Shown: positions 45,743-55,377, numbered from the stretch's first letter. The stretch: DNA of 59,227 bases from Mesorhizobium alhagi CCNWXJ12-2 (GCF_000236565.1 NZ_AHAM01000026.1:1-59227); one strand, 5' to 3'. Numbers and translations: made by a program. Notes: generated by a model from the letters alone, not told the origin.

Positions 45743-46729
45743 CTACCGTCTCACGGCCGCATGGCGGCGCAGAACGTCGATATAGACGGCGGCGATGATG
45801 ACCAGTCCGATCAGGATCTGCTGCCAGAAAGGGCTGACATTGTTCAGGTTGAGACCGTTGCGCATCAGCCCCATGATCAGCACCCCAGCCATGACGCCCA
45901 GAACCGTGCCGCGACCGCCGAAGAAGGATGCGCCGCCGATGATAACCGCAGCGATTGCGTCGAGTTCGGCATTCTGGCCTGCAAGCGGAAAGCCCGAATC
46001 CGTGCGGCCGGCGAGCAGCAGTCCGCCGAGCCCGGCGAAGAAGCCGCTGATCGCATAGACATAGACCAGTACGCGGTCGACATTGATGCCGGACACGCGT
46101 GCGGCATGCGGGTTGCCGCCGATGGCGAAGATGTGCCGGCCCATCGACGTCCGGTTCAGGAAGAACCACATGCCGACCGCGCTGATGCCGACCACGAACA
46201 GGCTGGCCGGCAGGCCGGTCGGCGGCGGGAAGATACCGAAATCGTAATTCGCCTGGCCGAGATAGCGCACCTCCTGCCCGAGCCCGGACACCGGGGCGCC
46301 CCCGGTGATCAGGCTGGACAGGCCGCGCGCTATGTTGAGCGTGCCGAGCGTCATGATGAACGGATGCGGCAGCCTGAGCACTGTCAGCCCGAGCCCGTTG
46401 ACCAGGCCGGCGGTTATGCCGACCAGCGGTCCGATCAGGATGACGATCGGCCAGGGGACGCCGGCCTTGGCCGCGACCGCCAGGCACATCATGCCGAGCG
46501 CCATCACCGAGCCGACCGAAAGGTCAATGCCGGCGGTCACGATGACGACGAACATGCCGAGCGCCAGCAGCGCCAGCGTGGCGTTCTGCTTGATGATGTT
46601 GGTGAGGTTGGCCAGCGACATAAACACGTCCGGCCGGCTGGCGTAGAGGAAAGCCATCATCGCCACGACGATGACGACGATGCCATAATGCTCGAGGAAG
46701 CTGGAAATTCTTGGGCTGTTGCCGAGCAT
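45743..46729 (-). CDS. sugar ABC transporter permease (RbsC/IatP-like)
   Basis: A 328-residue permease of the ribose/xylose/inositol class with about ten transmembrane segments. Characteristic segments: MFVVIVTAGIDLSVGSVMALGMM, HPFIMTLGTLNIARGLSSLITGG, GINVDRVLVYVYAISGFFAGLGGLLLAGRTDS, and DAIAAVIIGGASFFGGRGTVLGVMAGVLIMGLMRNGLNL. Its ATG overlaps the ATPase stop by one base. Part of the importer upstream of the inositol dehydrogenase-like gene. Confidence 0.92.
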   Translation of the reverse strand: MLGNSPRISSFLEHYGIVVIVVAMMAFLYASRPDVFMSLANLTNIIKQNATLALLALGMFVVIVTAGIDLSVGSVMALGMMCLAVAAKAGVPWPIVILIGPLVGITAGLVNGLGLTVLRLPHPFIMTLGTLNIARGLSSLITGGAPVSGLGQEVRYLGQANYDFGIFPPPTGLPASLFVVGISAVGMWFFLNRTSMGRHIFAIGGNPHAARVSGINVDRVLVYVYAISGFFAGLGGLLLAGRTDSGFPLAGQNAELDAIAAVIIGGASFFGGRGTVLGVMAGVLIMGLMRNGLNLNNVSPFWQQILIGLVIIAAVYIDVLRRHAAVRR

Positions 46730-47529
46730 CAGTGCTGCACCTTGTCGTGGGCGAAGGACTGGGTGTGGCCTTTGGTGCCCATGATCCAGCCGATGACCTC
46801 GTTGCGGTTGGTGTCCTTCAGCGGCGCGTCGGCGAAATTGGCGCCCTGGTAGAGCGCCATCACCCGGTCGCAGCAGTAGAAGATGTCGTCCATGCGGTGC
46901 GAGATGATGATCACCGCGACGCCGTGCTCCTTCAGCGACTTGATGAGGTCGAGCACCTTGCCGACTTCCTTGATCGCGAGCGCTGCGGTCGGCTCATCCA
47001 TGATCACCACTTTGGCGTCAAAGGCGGTCGCCCGTGCGATCGCCACCGCCTGGCGCTGTCCGCCCGACAGTTCCTCGACATTCTGGTCGATGCTTTTGAC
47101 GTGGATTTTCAGCTTGTCGAGGTGCTCGGCGGCCATGCGGCGCGCCAGGTCGCGGTCGATGATCGTCAGGCCGGCAAATTTCCTGCCCGGCTCGCGGCCG
47201 AGATATATGTTCTCGTAGATCGGCATGTTCCCGGCCAGGGCGAAATCCTGGTAGACCATTTCGATGCCCACCCGGCGCGCGTCGCGCGGCGAATGGAATT
47301 TCACCGGGGAGCCGGCGAAGTAGAGCTCGCCCTCGCTCGGTGTGTAGAGGCCGGAAAGAACCTTCATCAACGTGGATTTGCCGGCGCCATTGTCGCCAAC
47401 CACACCCAGCGCCTCGCCCGGCGCGACGTGGAAGCTCACGCCGTTCAGCGCCGTGATGGCGCCGAAATACTTTTTGACGCCTCGCGCCTCGAGCAACGGC
47501 TCGGCTGCCGGCCCCGTCCGGTCGGTCAT
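46729..47529 (-). CDS. sugar ABC transporter ATPase (single-domain RbsA/IatA-like)
   Basis: A 266-residue single nucleotide-binding domain, unlike the tandem RbsA. Walker A VVGDNGAGKSTLMKVLSG, Q-loop EMVYQDFALAGNMPIYENIYLG, signature VEELSGGQRQAVAIARA, Walker B KVVIMDEPTAALAI, H-loop VIIISHRMDD. The ATG at 47529 has GGGAGGAG just upstream. It is the first gene of the importer operon and shares a 137-bp divergent region, which contains a GGAA-N6-TTCC palindrome, with the RpiR-type regulator. Confidence 0.92.
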   Translation of the reverse strand: MTDRTGPAAEPLLEARGVKKYFGAITALNGVSFHVAPGEALGVVGDNGAGKSTLMKVLSGLYTPSEGELYFAGSPVKFHSPRDARRVGIEMVYQDFALAGNMPIYENIYLGREPGRKFAGLTIIDRDLARRMAAEHLDKLKIHVKSIDQNVEELSGGQRQAVAIARATAFDAKVVIMDEPTAALAIKEVGKVLDLIKSLKEHGVAVIIISHRMDDIFYCCDRVMALYQGANFADAPLKDTNRNEVIGWIMGTKGHTQSFAHDKVQH

Positions 47530-47600
47530 CGCTGCAACTCCTCCCACACCATTTCTCCGCAGCAGAATTGGAACAAACGGTGCATTTAACTTTTTAGTGT

Positions 47601-47614
47601 GGAATATTCATTCC
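47601..47614. promoter_or_regulatory. IolR-type operator GGAA-N6-TTCC
   Basis: GGAATATTCATTCC is an exact match to the GGAA-N6-TTCC palindrome reported for Sinorhizobium IolR. It lies in the divergent region between the sugar importer and the RpiR-family regulator gene. Confidence 0.6.
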
Positions 47615-47666
47615 ATTTCTGATTGACTGCGTCAAGGGACAAAATGCCCGCCAAGGATGCCGGCCG

Positions 47667-48503
47667 ATGAACGTCACGGATGCCTCTCCCAAGGACTACC
47701 AGGCACTTCGCGCGCTGATCGCGCAACGCGCCGAGGATCTTCCGCGACGGCTGATGCAAGTTGCCGGCTATGCGCTTGAAAATCCCGACGAGATCGCCTT
47801 CGGCACGGTCGCAAGCATCGCCGCCAAGGCCGACGTGCAGCCCTCGGCGCTAGTGCGCTTTTCCCGAGCGCTCGGCTATCAGGGCTTTACCGAGTTGCAG
47901 GACATCTTCCGCTCGCGCCTTCGGGAGCGAGTGCTGAACTATGACGAGCGGCTGGCCAAGATGCGCGAGCACGGCATCGCCTCAAGCAAGTCCGGGCTGG
48001 TTCTGGACGGGTTCCTGGAAGCTGCCGAGCAGTCGGTCGGGCGCTTCCGCGAAAAGGTCGACCACGACGCGATCGAGCGCGCCGTCGATCTGATGGCCAA
48101 AGCGGAAACCATCTACCTGATCGGGCTAAGGCGCTCGTTTCCCATCACCTCCTATATGAGCTACGCTCTCGGCAAGCTTGGCATCCGCAACATTTTGGTG
48201 GATGCGGTGGCGGGCATGGGCGCCGAGCAGGCGAGCTTCATCACCGAGCGCGACGCCGTCCTTTCGATCAGCTTCACCCCCTATGCCAGCGAGACGGTGA
48301 CGCTCACAAACGCCGCCAAGGCGCGCGGCGCGGCCATAATCTCGGTGACCGATTCGGTTTTTTCGCCCATCGCACCGTCGGCGGATGTTCTGTTGGAAAT
48401 CGTCGAGGCCAATTTCGAGGGTTTCCGCTCCATGGCCGTCACGATGGCGCTCGCCATGACGTTGACGGTGTCAGTTGCGGCACGAAGGGCGGAAGCCGGG
48501 TAG
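47667..48503 (+). CDS. MurR/RpiR-family regulator, IolR-like
   Basis: A 278-residue regulator with an N-terminal HTH_6 domain (EIAFGTVASIAAKADVQPSALVRFSRALGYQGFTELQDIFRSRLRER) and a C-terminal SIS sugar-phosphate-binding domain (AETIYLIGLRRSFPITSYMSYALGKLG to DAVLSISFTPYASETVTLTNAAKARGAAIISVTDS). Its location inside the inositol region, with GGAA-N6-TTCC-type sites in both control regions, suggests that it is the repressor IolR and that an inositol-derived phosphate releases it. Convergent with the SDR gene. Confidence 0.9.
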   Translation: MNVTDASPKDYQALRALIAQRAEDLPRRLMQVAGYALENPDEIAFGTVASIAAKADVQPSALVRFSRALGYQGFTELQDIFRSRLRERVLNYDERLAKMREHGIASSKSGLVLDGFLEAAEQSVGRFREKVDHDAIERAVDLMAKAETIYLIGLRRSFPITSYMSYALGKLGIRNILVDAVAGMGAEQASFITERDAVLSISFTPYASETVTLTNAAKARGAAIISVTDSVFSPIAPSADVLLEIVEANFEGFRSMAVTMALAMTLTVSVAARRAEAG

Positions 48504-48535
48504 GAGAGCGATACTCAACCGCGCGGAGACAAAAC

Positions 48536-49363
48536 TCACACCGCAGGCAACGCGGCGGGACTGTCGCCGGCGCCCAGCACCTGCTGGTCGAAATCGATGA
48601 TCGAGCCCGTCATGAGCCCGCTTTCGCCGCTGGTCAGAAACGCCACGGCACGCGCGACCTCGTCGGGCTTGAGCAGCCTTCCGAACGGCTTTTGTGCCTC
48701 CGCCTCCTGCAACCAGCTATCATCTGCGCCGTGAAACACTTTCATGATGCGGTCTTCGCCGGGTGTATCCATATGGCCGATGGTCAGTCCGTTGACGCGG
48801 ATCTGCCGGTTCATGACGCTGTAGGCGACGTTCCTCGTCAGTGTGATCAGTGCGCCCTTCGAGGCGGAGTAGGCGGTGATGAAGCTCTGCCCGCCATGGC
48901 CCGACATTGAGATGATGTTGACGATCGAGCCTTTTATCCGCTCGCGGTCCATCACCTTCAGCGCCTGCTGCATCAGGAAGAACGGCGCACGCACATTGAT
49001 TGCGAACATGCGGTCGAAGAGTTCCGGCTGTGTATCCCAGATCGTACCGCGGTCGGTCAGTCCGGCCGAATTGACGAGGATGTCGACGCGGCCGAATTTG
49101 CGGTCGGCGGCGGCGATTATCCTGTCCGTGTCCTCCATGCTAGCGAGGTCGGCCGGGACGAAAACGGTCTTGGCGCCCTTGTCTTCCAGCGCCGCCTTGA
49201 CGCGCGCGCCGTTCGTTTCGTTGCGGCCGGTCACGACTAGGCCGGCGACGCCGCGCTCGGCGAAAAGGTGCGCAATGGCTTCGCCCAACCCTTGCGTCGA
49301 GCCGGTGACGATGGCGATCTTTCCTTCCAGCGAAGACAGCGCGAGCGAGGCCGGATCGAACAT
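48536..49363 (-). CDS. SDR-family oxidoreductase in the inositol cluster
   Basis: A 275-residue classical short-chain dehydrogenase. NAD-binding [23 protein letters not shown], structural NSAGLTD, catalytic Ser ([10 protein letters not shown]) and Tyr/Lys (YSASKGALI). It is co-directional with the iolG-like gene 11 bases upstream, so the two probably form an operon. A role in oxidising an inositol isomer, a keto-inositol or a methylated inositol is likely from context, but the substrate is not known. Confidence 0.88.
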   Translation of the reverse strand: MFDPASLALSSLEGKIAIVTGSTQGLGEAIAHLFAERGVAGLVVTGRNETNGARVKAALEDKGAKTVFVPADLASMEDTDRIIAAADRKFGRVDILVNSAGLTDRGTIWDTQPELFDRMFAINVRAPFFLMQQALKVMDRERIKGSIVNIISMSGHGGQSFITAYSASKGALITLTRNVAYSVMNRQIRVNGLTIGHMDTPGEDRIMKVFHGADDSWLQEAEAQKPFGRLLKPDEVARAVAFLTSGESGLMTGSIIDFDQQVLGAGDSPAALPAV

Positions 49364-49374
49364 AATGTCTGCTC

Positions 49375-50364
49375 CTATCGGACTGCCACCGCCTGGCCGG
49401 TTTTGAGCGATTCGGCCGCGGCTTCCGCAAGCTTCTGCGCCATCAGCCCGTCATGGCCGCTGGCGCGCGGCGCCTCGCCCTTTTCGATCGCCGTCAAGAA
49501 GGCGTTGATTTCGATACGGTAGGCGTCCTCGTAGCGCTCGATGAAGGAGAAGGGGATCAGGTCGCTGGTGAACCCAGCGGCGTCGGCTTTTTCCAACGTG
49601 GTAAGATGGATGTTGCCGGCCCGCAGCATGCCACCCGAACCGTGCACCTCGATGCGCTGGTCATGCCCGTAGGTGGCGCGGCGCGAATTGGTGATGATGC
49701 ACATCTTGCCGGTGGCCGTCTGCATGTGCACGGCGGCAGTGTCGATGTCGCCGGCCTGGCCGATCGCCGGATCGACCAGCGATGCGCCGAGCGCGTGGAC
49801 CACGACCGGATCCTCGCCGAGCAGGAAGCGCGCCATGTCGAAATCGTGGATCATCATGTCGCGGTAGAGCCCACCGGATCTCTCAATGTACGAGACCGGC
49901 GGCGGCGAGGGGTCGCGGCAGGTGATGGTGACCATTTCGACGTCGCCGATCTCGCCGGCGCGCAGGCGGCGCTCGAGCACCGAGAAATTGGGATCGTAGC
50001 GGCGGTGGAAGCCGATCATCAGCGGCACGCCGGCCTGTTCGACGACCTTGAGGCACTCTTCGATGCGCTCGACCGACAGTGAGACCGGCTTTTCGCACAG
50101 GATCATCTTGCCGGCGCGCGCAGCCTGTTCGATCAGATCGGCATGCGTGTCTGTCGGCGTGGCGATCAGTATGGCATCGACATCGCTTGCCGCTATGACG
50201 TCGTCCACGGAGGCGGTCTTCGCCCCGACCGAATCCGCAAGCGAGGACGCTGCATCGGCCATAGCGTCGGCGATGTAGGCGACCTGCGCCCGCCCCGATT
50301 CATGCAGTGCCTTTGCGTGCACCTTGCCTATCCGTCCTGCTCCCAGAACTCCGAAACGCAACAT
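49375..50364 (-). CDS. iolG: inositol 2-dehydrogenase
   Basis: A 329-residue Gfo/Idh/MocA enzyme. Rossmann motif [35 protein letters not shown] with the catalytic Lys, [10 protein letters not shown], and [24 protein letters not shown] with the Asp/His pair of inositol dehydrogenases. It oxidises myo-inositol to scyllo-inosose with NAD, the first catabolic step. It is divergent from iolC, with two operator-like palindromes between. In rhizobia the gene is often called idhA. Confidence 0.9.
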   Translation of the reverse strand: MLRFGVLGAGRIGKVHAKALHESGRAQVAYIADAMADAASSLADSVGAKTASVDDVIAASDVDAILIATPTDTHADLIEQAARAGKMILCEKPVSLSVERIEECLKVVEQAGVPLMIGFHRRYDPNFSVLERRLRAGEIGDVEMVTITCRDPSPPPVSYIERSGGLYRDMMIHDFDMARFLLGEDPVVVHALGASLVDPAIGQAGDIDTAAVHMQTATGKMCIITNSRRATYGHDQRIEVHGSGGMLRAGNIHLTTLEKADAAGFTSDLIPFSFIERYEDAYRIEINAFLTAIEKGEAPRASGHDGLMAQKLAEAAAESLKTGQAVAVR

Positions 50365-50394
50365 CTACCGTCTCCCTAGCCGCGATTCAAAAAC

Positions 50395-50408
50395 GGAATA
50401 AACATTCT
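50395..50408. promoter_or_regulatory. IolR-type operator, site 1 (GGAA-N6-TTCT)
   Basis: GGAATAAACATTCT differs from GGAA-N6-TTCC at one position. It lies just upstream of a TTGACT -35-like box (50412-50417) of the iolC promoter region and near the iolG start. Confidence 0.5.
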
Positions 50409-50411
50409 GAA

Positions 50412-50440
50412 TTGACTAATCCGCAGAATGTCTGTTTCAT
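50412..50440 (+). promoter_or_regulatory. putative iolCDEB promoter with overlapping operator site 2
   Basis: TTGACT (50412-50417), 17-base spacer and TTTCAT (50435-50440). The degenerate palindrome AGAA-TGTCTG-TTTC (50425-50438) overlaps spacer and -10; its centre is exactly 30 bp from site 1, about three helical turns. This placement fits repression by an IolR dimer pair. Confidence 0.4.
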
Positions 50441-50520
50441 GAAGAAATCTCTTATGCCGTATCGTGCGGCGCGTCCATAGCGAACACCGCCGGCGCGTCG
50501 AAAAATGGAAGGACCGGGTC

Positions 50521-52446
50521 ATGTCCGAGGCGAACGCCAGACGGCTTGACGTTATCACCATGGGGCGGGCCTCGGTCGACCTTTATGGCCAGCAGATCGG
50601 TTCGCGGCTGGAGGATGTGACCTCCTTCGCCAAGTCGGTCGGCGGCTGTCCGGCCAACATCGCCATCGGCACGGCGCGTCTCGGCCTTCGGTCGGCGCTG
50701 CTCACCCGTGTCGGCGACGAGCAGATGGGCCGCTTCATCCGCGAGCAGATGCAGCGCGAGGGTGTGGTGGTCGATGGTCTCGTCACCGACCCGACTCGGT
50801 TGACGGCCCTGGCGATCCTCTCGGTCGAGAACGACAAGAGCTTTCCGCTGCTGTTCTACCGCGAGAACTGCGCCGACATGGCGCTGTCGGAAGACGATGT
50901 CGACGCGGAGTTCGTCGCCTCGGCCCGCGCGCTGGTGGTCACCGGCACGCATTTCTCGCGGCCGAACACTGACGCCGCGCAGCGCAAGGCCATGCGGCTG
51001 ATGAAGAAAGCGGGCGGTAAGGTGGTGCTCGACATTGACTATCGCCCGAACCTCTGGGGGCTTGCCGGCCACGCGGCTGGCGACAACCGCTACATCGCCT
51101 CGGAGCGCGTCTCCAACCAGATGAAGACGGTGCTCGCCGATTGCGACCTTATCGTCGGCACCGAAGAGGAGGTGCTGATCGCCTCGGGCGAGAGCGAATT
51201 GCTGAGCGCCCTGAGAACCATCCGTGCGCTGTCACCAGCCACGATCGTGCTCAAACGTGGGCCGATGGGCTGCATCGTCTACGAAGGGCCGATCTCCGAC
51301 GATCTGGAGGACGGAATTGTCGGTGAAGGCTTTCCGATCGAGGTCTACAATGTGCTCGGCGCCGGCGACGCGTTCATGTCCGGCTTCCTGCGCGGCTGGC
51401 TCGGCGGCGAGAGCCTGGCGACGGCGGCGACCTGGGCCAATGCCTGCGGCGCATTTGCGGTGTCGCGCCTCCTGTGCTCGCCCGAAATCCCGACTTTCGA
51501 GGAATTGCAGTTCTTCCTGAAGCACGGCAGCCCGCACCGCGCGCTGCGGAAGGACGAGGCGATCAACCACGTCCACTGGGCGACCAACCGGCGGCGCGAC
51601 ATCCCCTCGCTGATGGCGCTCGCTGTCGACCATCGCATCCAGCTTGAGGAGATCGCCAGGAAAGCCGGCGCTGACCCGTCGCGCATCGCCGCCTTCAAGG
51701 TGCTGGCGGTCAAGGCCGCAGCCCAGGTCGCCGCCGGGCGCGACGGTTACGGCATGCTGATCGACGAGAAGCATGGCCGCGAGGCGCTGTTCGAATTCGC
51801 GCGCTCATCGATGACCTGGCTCGGCCGTCCGGTCGAACTGCCAGGCTCTCGGCCGCTGCGCTTCGAATTTTCGCAGGACATCGGCTCGCAATTGTCCGAA
51901 TGGCCGGTCGATCACTGCATCAAGTGCCTCTGCTTCTACCATCCCGACGATCCGGCGGAGCTCAAGGCCGAGCAGCAGCAGAAGCTGCGCGCGTTGTTCG
52001 ACGCGGCGCGCAAGGTGGGGCGGGAACTGCTCATCGAGATCATCGCCGGCAAGCATGGCGCACTGGACGAAGACACCATCCCGAGGGCGCTCGAGGAACT
52101 TTACGCGCTCGGCATCAAACCCGACTGGTGGAAGCTCGAGCCGCAGGCGTCCAGCACCGCCTGGGGCGCCATCGGCGCTGTGATTGAAAACCACGATCCG
52201 TGGTGCCGCGGCGTCGTTCTGCTGGGACTGGAAGCGCCGCAGGACGAACTGGCCGCCGCCTTCGCCGCAACAGCCGACGCGCCGGTCGTCAAAGGTTTTG
52301 CTGTCGGGCGAACGATCTTTGTCGACGCCGCCGAGCAATGGTTCGCCGGCCGGATCTCGGATGAAGCGGCGGTCGCTGATATGGCCGAGCGGTTCGAAAA
52401 ACTGACCGAAGCCTGGCTTGCAGCACGCGACAAGAAAGCAGCATAG
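50521..52446 (+). CDS. iolC: 5-dehydro-2-deoxygluconokinase fused to DUF2090 domain
   Basis: A 641-residue two-domain protein. The N-terminal half (to about residue 330) is a PfkB-type kinase, IolC: FAKSVGGCPANIAIGTARLG and the catalytic loop NVLGAGDAFMSGFLRGWLGG. The C-terminal half (about 350-641) is a DUF2090 domain (RRDIPSLMALAVDHRIQLEEIA, AFKVLAVKAAAQVAAGRDGYGMLIDEKHG), related to aldolases and often annotated as the 2-deoxy-5-keto-gluconate-6-phosphate aldolase (IolJ) step. The fusion may thus cover two consecutive steps. The ATG at 50521 has GGAAGGA upstream. Confidence 0.94.
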   Translation: MSEANARRLDVITMGRASVDLYGQQIGSRLEDVTSFAKSVGGCPANIAIGTARLGLRSALLTRVGDEQMGRFIREQMQREGVVVDGLVTDPTRLTALAILSVENDKSFPLLFYRENCADMALSEDDVDAEFVASARALVVTGTHFSRPNTDAAQRKAMRLMKKAGGKVVLDIDYRPNLWGLAGHAAGDNRYIASERVSNQMKTVLADCDLIVGTEEEVLIASGESELLSALRTIRALSPATIVLKRGPMGCIVYEGPISDDLEDGIVGEGFPIEVYNVLGAGDAFMSGFLRGWLGGESLATAATWANACGAFAVSRLLCSPEIPTFEELQFFLKHGSPHRALRKDEAINHVHWATNRRRDIPSLMALAVDHRIQLEEIARKAGADPSRIAAFKVLAVKAAAQVAAGRDGYGMLIDEKHGREALFEFARSSMTWLGRPVELPGSRPLRFEFSQDIGSQLSEWPVDHCIKCLCFYHPDDPAELKAEQQQKLRALFDAARKVGRELLIEIIAGKHGALDEDTIPRALEELYALGIKPDWWKLEPQASSTAWGAIGAVIENHDPWCRGVVLLGLEAPQDELAAAFAATADAPVVKGFAVGRTIFVDAAEQWFAGRISDEAAVADMAERFEKLTEAWLAARDKKAA

Positions 52447-52474
52447 TCGGTCAAAAATTGGCCGGGAGGAACCC

Positions 52475-54322
52475 ATGAGCAAGACCATCCGCCTGACCAT
52501 GGCGCAGGCGCTGACGAAGTTTCTGGCGCAGCAGATGACGGAGATCGACGGCGAAAAATTGCCGCTGTTCGGCGGCGTCTGGGCGATCTTCGGCCACGGC
52601 AATGTCGCCGGCATCGGCGAGGCGCTTTATCAGGTAAGGGATAACCTACCGACTTTCCGAGCCCATAACGAGCAGGCAATGGCGCATACAGCGATCGCCT
52701 ATGCCAAGGCCAACTTCCGCCGCCGCATGATGGCCGCCACTACATCCATTGGCCCCGGCGCGACAAACCTGGTGACGGCGGCGGCGCTGGCCCATGTCAA
52801 CCGCTTGCCGCTGTTGTTGTTGCCCGGCGATGTCTTCGCCAATCGCATACCCGATCCGGTGCTGCAGCAGGTGGAGGATTTCGGCGACGGCACGGTCTCG
52901 GCAAATGATTGCCTCCGCCCGGTGTCGCGTTACTTTGACCGCATCACGCGGCCCGAGCAGATCGTCCCGGCGCTCAACCGGGCGATGCAGGTGCTGACCG
53001 ATCCGGCCGAGTGCGGGCCGGTGACGTTGGCGCTCTGCCAGGATGTGCAGGCGGAGGCTTACGATTATCCGGAGAGCTTTTTCGACGAGCGAGTCTGGAT
53101 GCCGCGCCGGCCGCAGCCGGACGCCGGCGAACTCGACGCGGCGGTCGCCGCGCTGAAAGGCTCCACCAAGCCGGTGATCATCGCCGGCGGTGGGGTGCTC
53201 TATTCGGAGGCTACGGCAACGCTGAAAAGCTTTGCGGAGCAACACGGCATTCCGGTCATGGAGACCAATGCCGGCAAGTCCAGCCTGCCGCACGACCATC
53301 CGCTCAACATGGGCTCTGTGGGGGTGACCGGGTCCTCGGCTTCGAACCTGCTTGCCGAGCAGGCCGATGTGGTGCTCGCTGTCGGTTCGCGGCTGCAGGA
53401 TTTTACCACAGGCTCCTGGGCGCTGTTCAAGGCCGATGGTGTGAAGATCGTGGGGCTGAACGCTCAAGCTTTCGACGCCGGCAAGCATCGCGCGCTGTCG
53501 CTGGTGGCTGACGCGAAAGCCGGGCTCGAGGCGCTGGAAGCCCGGCTCAATGACTGGAAATCGCCTGACGCCTGGGTCTCGACGGCAAAGGCCGCCAAGA
53601 CCGACTGGCTGAAGGCAGCGAAGGCCGCCACTGACCCGACCAACTCGCTGCCGTCGGATGCACATGTCATCGGCGCGGTGCACCGTGCGCGCGGCTCGAA
53701 GGCGACGCTTGTCTGCGCGTCGGGCGGGCTGCCCGGCGAGTTGCACAAATTGTGGCCGGCCGGCGCGCCGGGCAGCTACCATATGGAATACGGCTACTCG
53801 ACCATGGGCTACGAGATCGCCGGCGGCCTGGGCGTCAAGCTCGCCAAGCCCGATGACGACGTCATCGTCATGCTCGGCGATGGCAGCTACATGATGATGA
53901 ATTCCGAGATCGCCACCTCGGTGATGCTGGGCCTGAAGCTGACCGTAGTGGTGCTCGACAACCGGGGCTTCGGCTGCATCAACCGGCTGCAGATGGCGAC
54001 AGGCGGAGCGAACTTCAACAACCTGCTGAAGGATGCCAGGCACGAGGTGCTGCCCGAAATCGACTTTGCCGCGCACGCCGCCTCGATGGGAGCGACGGCC
54101 AGGAAAGTCGCTTCGATCGCTGAGTTGGAGCGCGCGCTGAAGGATGCCGAGGCGGATACGAAAACCTCGGTGATTGTCATCGACACAGACCCGCTGATCT
54201 CGACGGATGCCGGCGGTCACTGGTGGGATGTGGCGGTTCCGGAGGTGTCGGTGCGGCCGAGCGTCAACGCGGCGCGCGCGGACTATGAGCAGAAGCGCAA
54301 GATGCAGCGTGTGGTGAACTGA
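52475..54322 (+). CDS. iolD: 3D-(3,5/4)-trihydroxycyclohexane-1,2-dione acylhydrolase
   Basis: A 615-residue thiamine-diphosphate enzyme that opens the cyclitol ring in inositol breakdown. N-terminal FGGVWAIFGHGNVAGIGEALYQ with the catalytic Glu in FRAHNEQAMAHTAIAYAKA, and the C-terminal metal motif VIVMLGDGSYMMMNSEIATS to NRGFGCINRLQ. Strong ribosome-binding site GGGAGGA before the ATG. Length fits the family. A partial palindromic repeat follows just after its stop, before iolE. Confidence 0.96.
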   Translation: MSKTIRLTMAQALTKFLAQQMTEIDGEKLPLFGGVWAIFGHGNVAGIGEALYQVRDNLPTFRAHNEQAMAHTAIAYAKANFRRRMMAATTSIGPGATNLVTAAALAHVNRLPLLLLPGDVFANRIPDPVLQQVEDFGDGTVSANDCLRPVSRYFDRITRPEQIVPALNRAMQVLTDPAECGPVTLALCQDVQAEAYDYPESFFDERVWMPRRPQPDAGELDAAVAALKGSTKPVIIAGGGVLYSEATATLKSFAEQHGIPVMETNAGKSSLPHDHPLNMGSVGVTGSSASNLLAEQADVVLAVGSRLQDFTTGSWALFKADGVKIVGLNAQAFDAGKHRALSLVADAKAGLEALEARLNDWKSPDAWVSTAKAAKTDWLKAAKAATDPTNSLPSDAHVIGAVHRARGSKATLVCASGGLPGELHKLWPAGAPGSYHMEYGYSTMGYEIAGGLGVKLAKPDDDVIVMLGDGSYMMMNSEIATSVMLGLKLTVVVLDNRGFGCINRLQMATGGANFNNLLKDARHEVLPEIDFAAHAASMGATARKVASIAELERALKDAEADTKTSVIVIDTDPLISTDAGGHWWDVAVPEVSVRPSVNAARADYEQKRKMQRVVN

Positions 54323-54330
54323 GGTTGCCG

Positions 54331-54386
54331 CTCACCCTTACCCTCTCCCCCGTGATCCTTCGACAAGCTCAGGACGGGGAGATGAT
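54331..54386. repeat. partial palindromic repeat between iolD and iolE
   Basis: CTCACCCTTACCCTCTCCCC starts the element, as in the hrpB repeat; it then continues into a CCTTCGACAAGCTCAGGA module and a closing ACGGGGAG. It occupies the iolD-iolE junction and separates the two genes by 137 bases where close packing is usual. Confidence 0.8.
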
Positions 54387-54459
54387 GCCGCCGTTCGACA
54401 GGATCAGGAGGCAGACGAGGGGGCAGCGCTGCCAATGGAAAAGAAATCGGAGAATAGAT

Positions 54460-55377
54460 TTGAAAGCCAAACTCGGCATGTCCCCCATCGCGTGGTGGAA
54501 CGATGATCTGGCCGAACTCAGCGATGATGTGTCGCTGGAGGAATGCCTGCGGCAGTCGCGGTCGGCTGGCTTCACCGGCATGGAAATGGGTCGCCGCTTT
54601 CCCAACGATCCGGAGGTCATGCTGCCGATTCTTAGAGAGGCGGACGTGACGCTTTGCGGCGGCTGGTTTTCCGGCACGCTGGTCGACGAGGACATTGCGG
54701 CCAACAAGGACCGCATTCGGCCAATGATCAACCTCTTCAAGGCCGTCGACGCGCCCTGCATCGTCTATGGCGAGGTCGGCCGGTCCATCCAGGGCGACCG
54801 CTCGAAGCCTCTCGCCACCAAGCCGAAGCTCGCCGACGACGAGATGAAGGCCTACGCAAAAAAGGTCACCGAGTTCGGTGAATGGTGCGCCGGCCAGGGC
54901 ATGCCGCTCTCCTACCATCATCACATGGCGGCGGTGGTCGAAACCGAGCCAGAACTCGACGCGTTCATGAAACATTCGGGCGCCGGCATTCCCTTGCTTC
55001 TGGATGCAGGTCACCTGGCTTTTGCCGGGGGCGACGTGCTGCGGGCCATCGACAATCACCACAAGCGCATCAACCATGTGCATGTGAAGGATGTGCGCAT
55101 GGAGGTAATCGAAAAGCTCGACCGCACGAAACAGTCCTTCCTCGACGCCGTGGCGCTCGGCGCCTTCACCGTGCCGGGTGATGGCTCGCTTGATTTCGGC
55201 TCGATCGTGAAAAAATTTGCGGACTATGGCTATGAAGGGTGGTTCGTGGTCGAGGCCGAGCAAGACCCGAGGAAGAATCCGCCGCTCAGGATGGCGCAAG
55301 TCGGCTACAAGGAGTTGATGCGGGTCATGACGGCGGCTGGCTATACAGTTGAGACACAAGGCTTTCCGAATGCGTAA
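54460..55377 (+). CDS. iolE: myo-inosose-2 dehydratase
   Basis: A 305-residue TIM-barrel enzyme that dehydrates scyllo-inosose, the second step of the pathway. N-terminus KAKLGMSPIAWWNDDL, metal ligands in SYHHHMAAVVETEPEL, LLLDAGHLAFAGGD, NHVHVKDVR and WFVVEAEQDP. The start is a TTG at 54460 with GGAG 7 bases upstream; no in-frame ATG fits, since the next Met is residue 7 inside the conserved start. A palindromic repeat lies between iolD and this gene. Confidence 0.95.
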   Translation: MKAKLGMSPIAWWNDDLAELSDDVSLEECLRQSRSAGFTGMEMGRRFPNDPEVMLPILREADVTLCGGWFSGTLVDEDIAANKDRIRPMINLFKAVDAPCIVYGEVGRSIQGDRSKPLATKPKLADDEMKAYAKKVTEFGEWCAGQGMPLSYHHHMAAVVETEPELDAFMKHSGAGIPLLLDAGHLAFAGGDVLRAIDNHHKRINHVHVKDVRMEVIEKLDRTKQSFLDAVALGAFTVPGDGSLDFGSIVKKFADYGYEGWFVVEAEQDPRKNPPLRMAQVGYKELMRVMTAAGYTVETQGFPNA

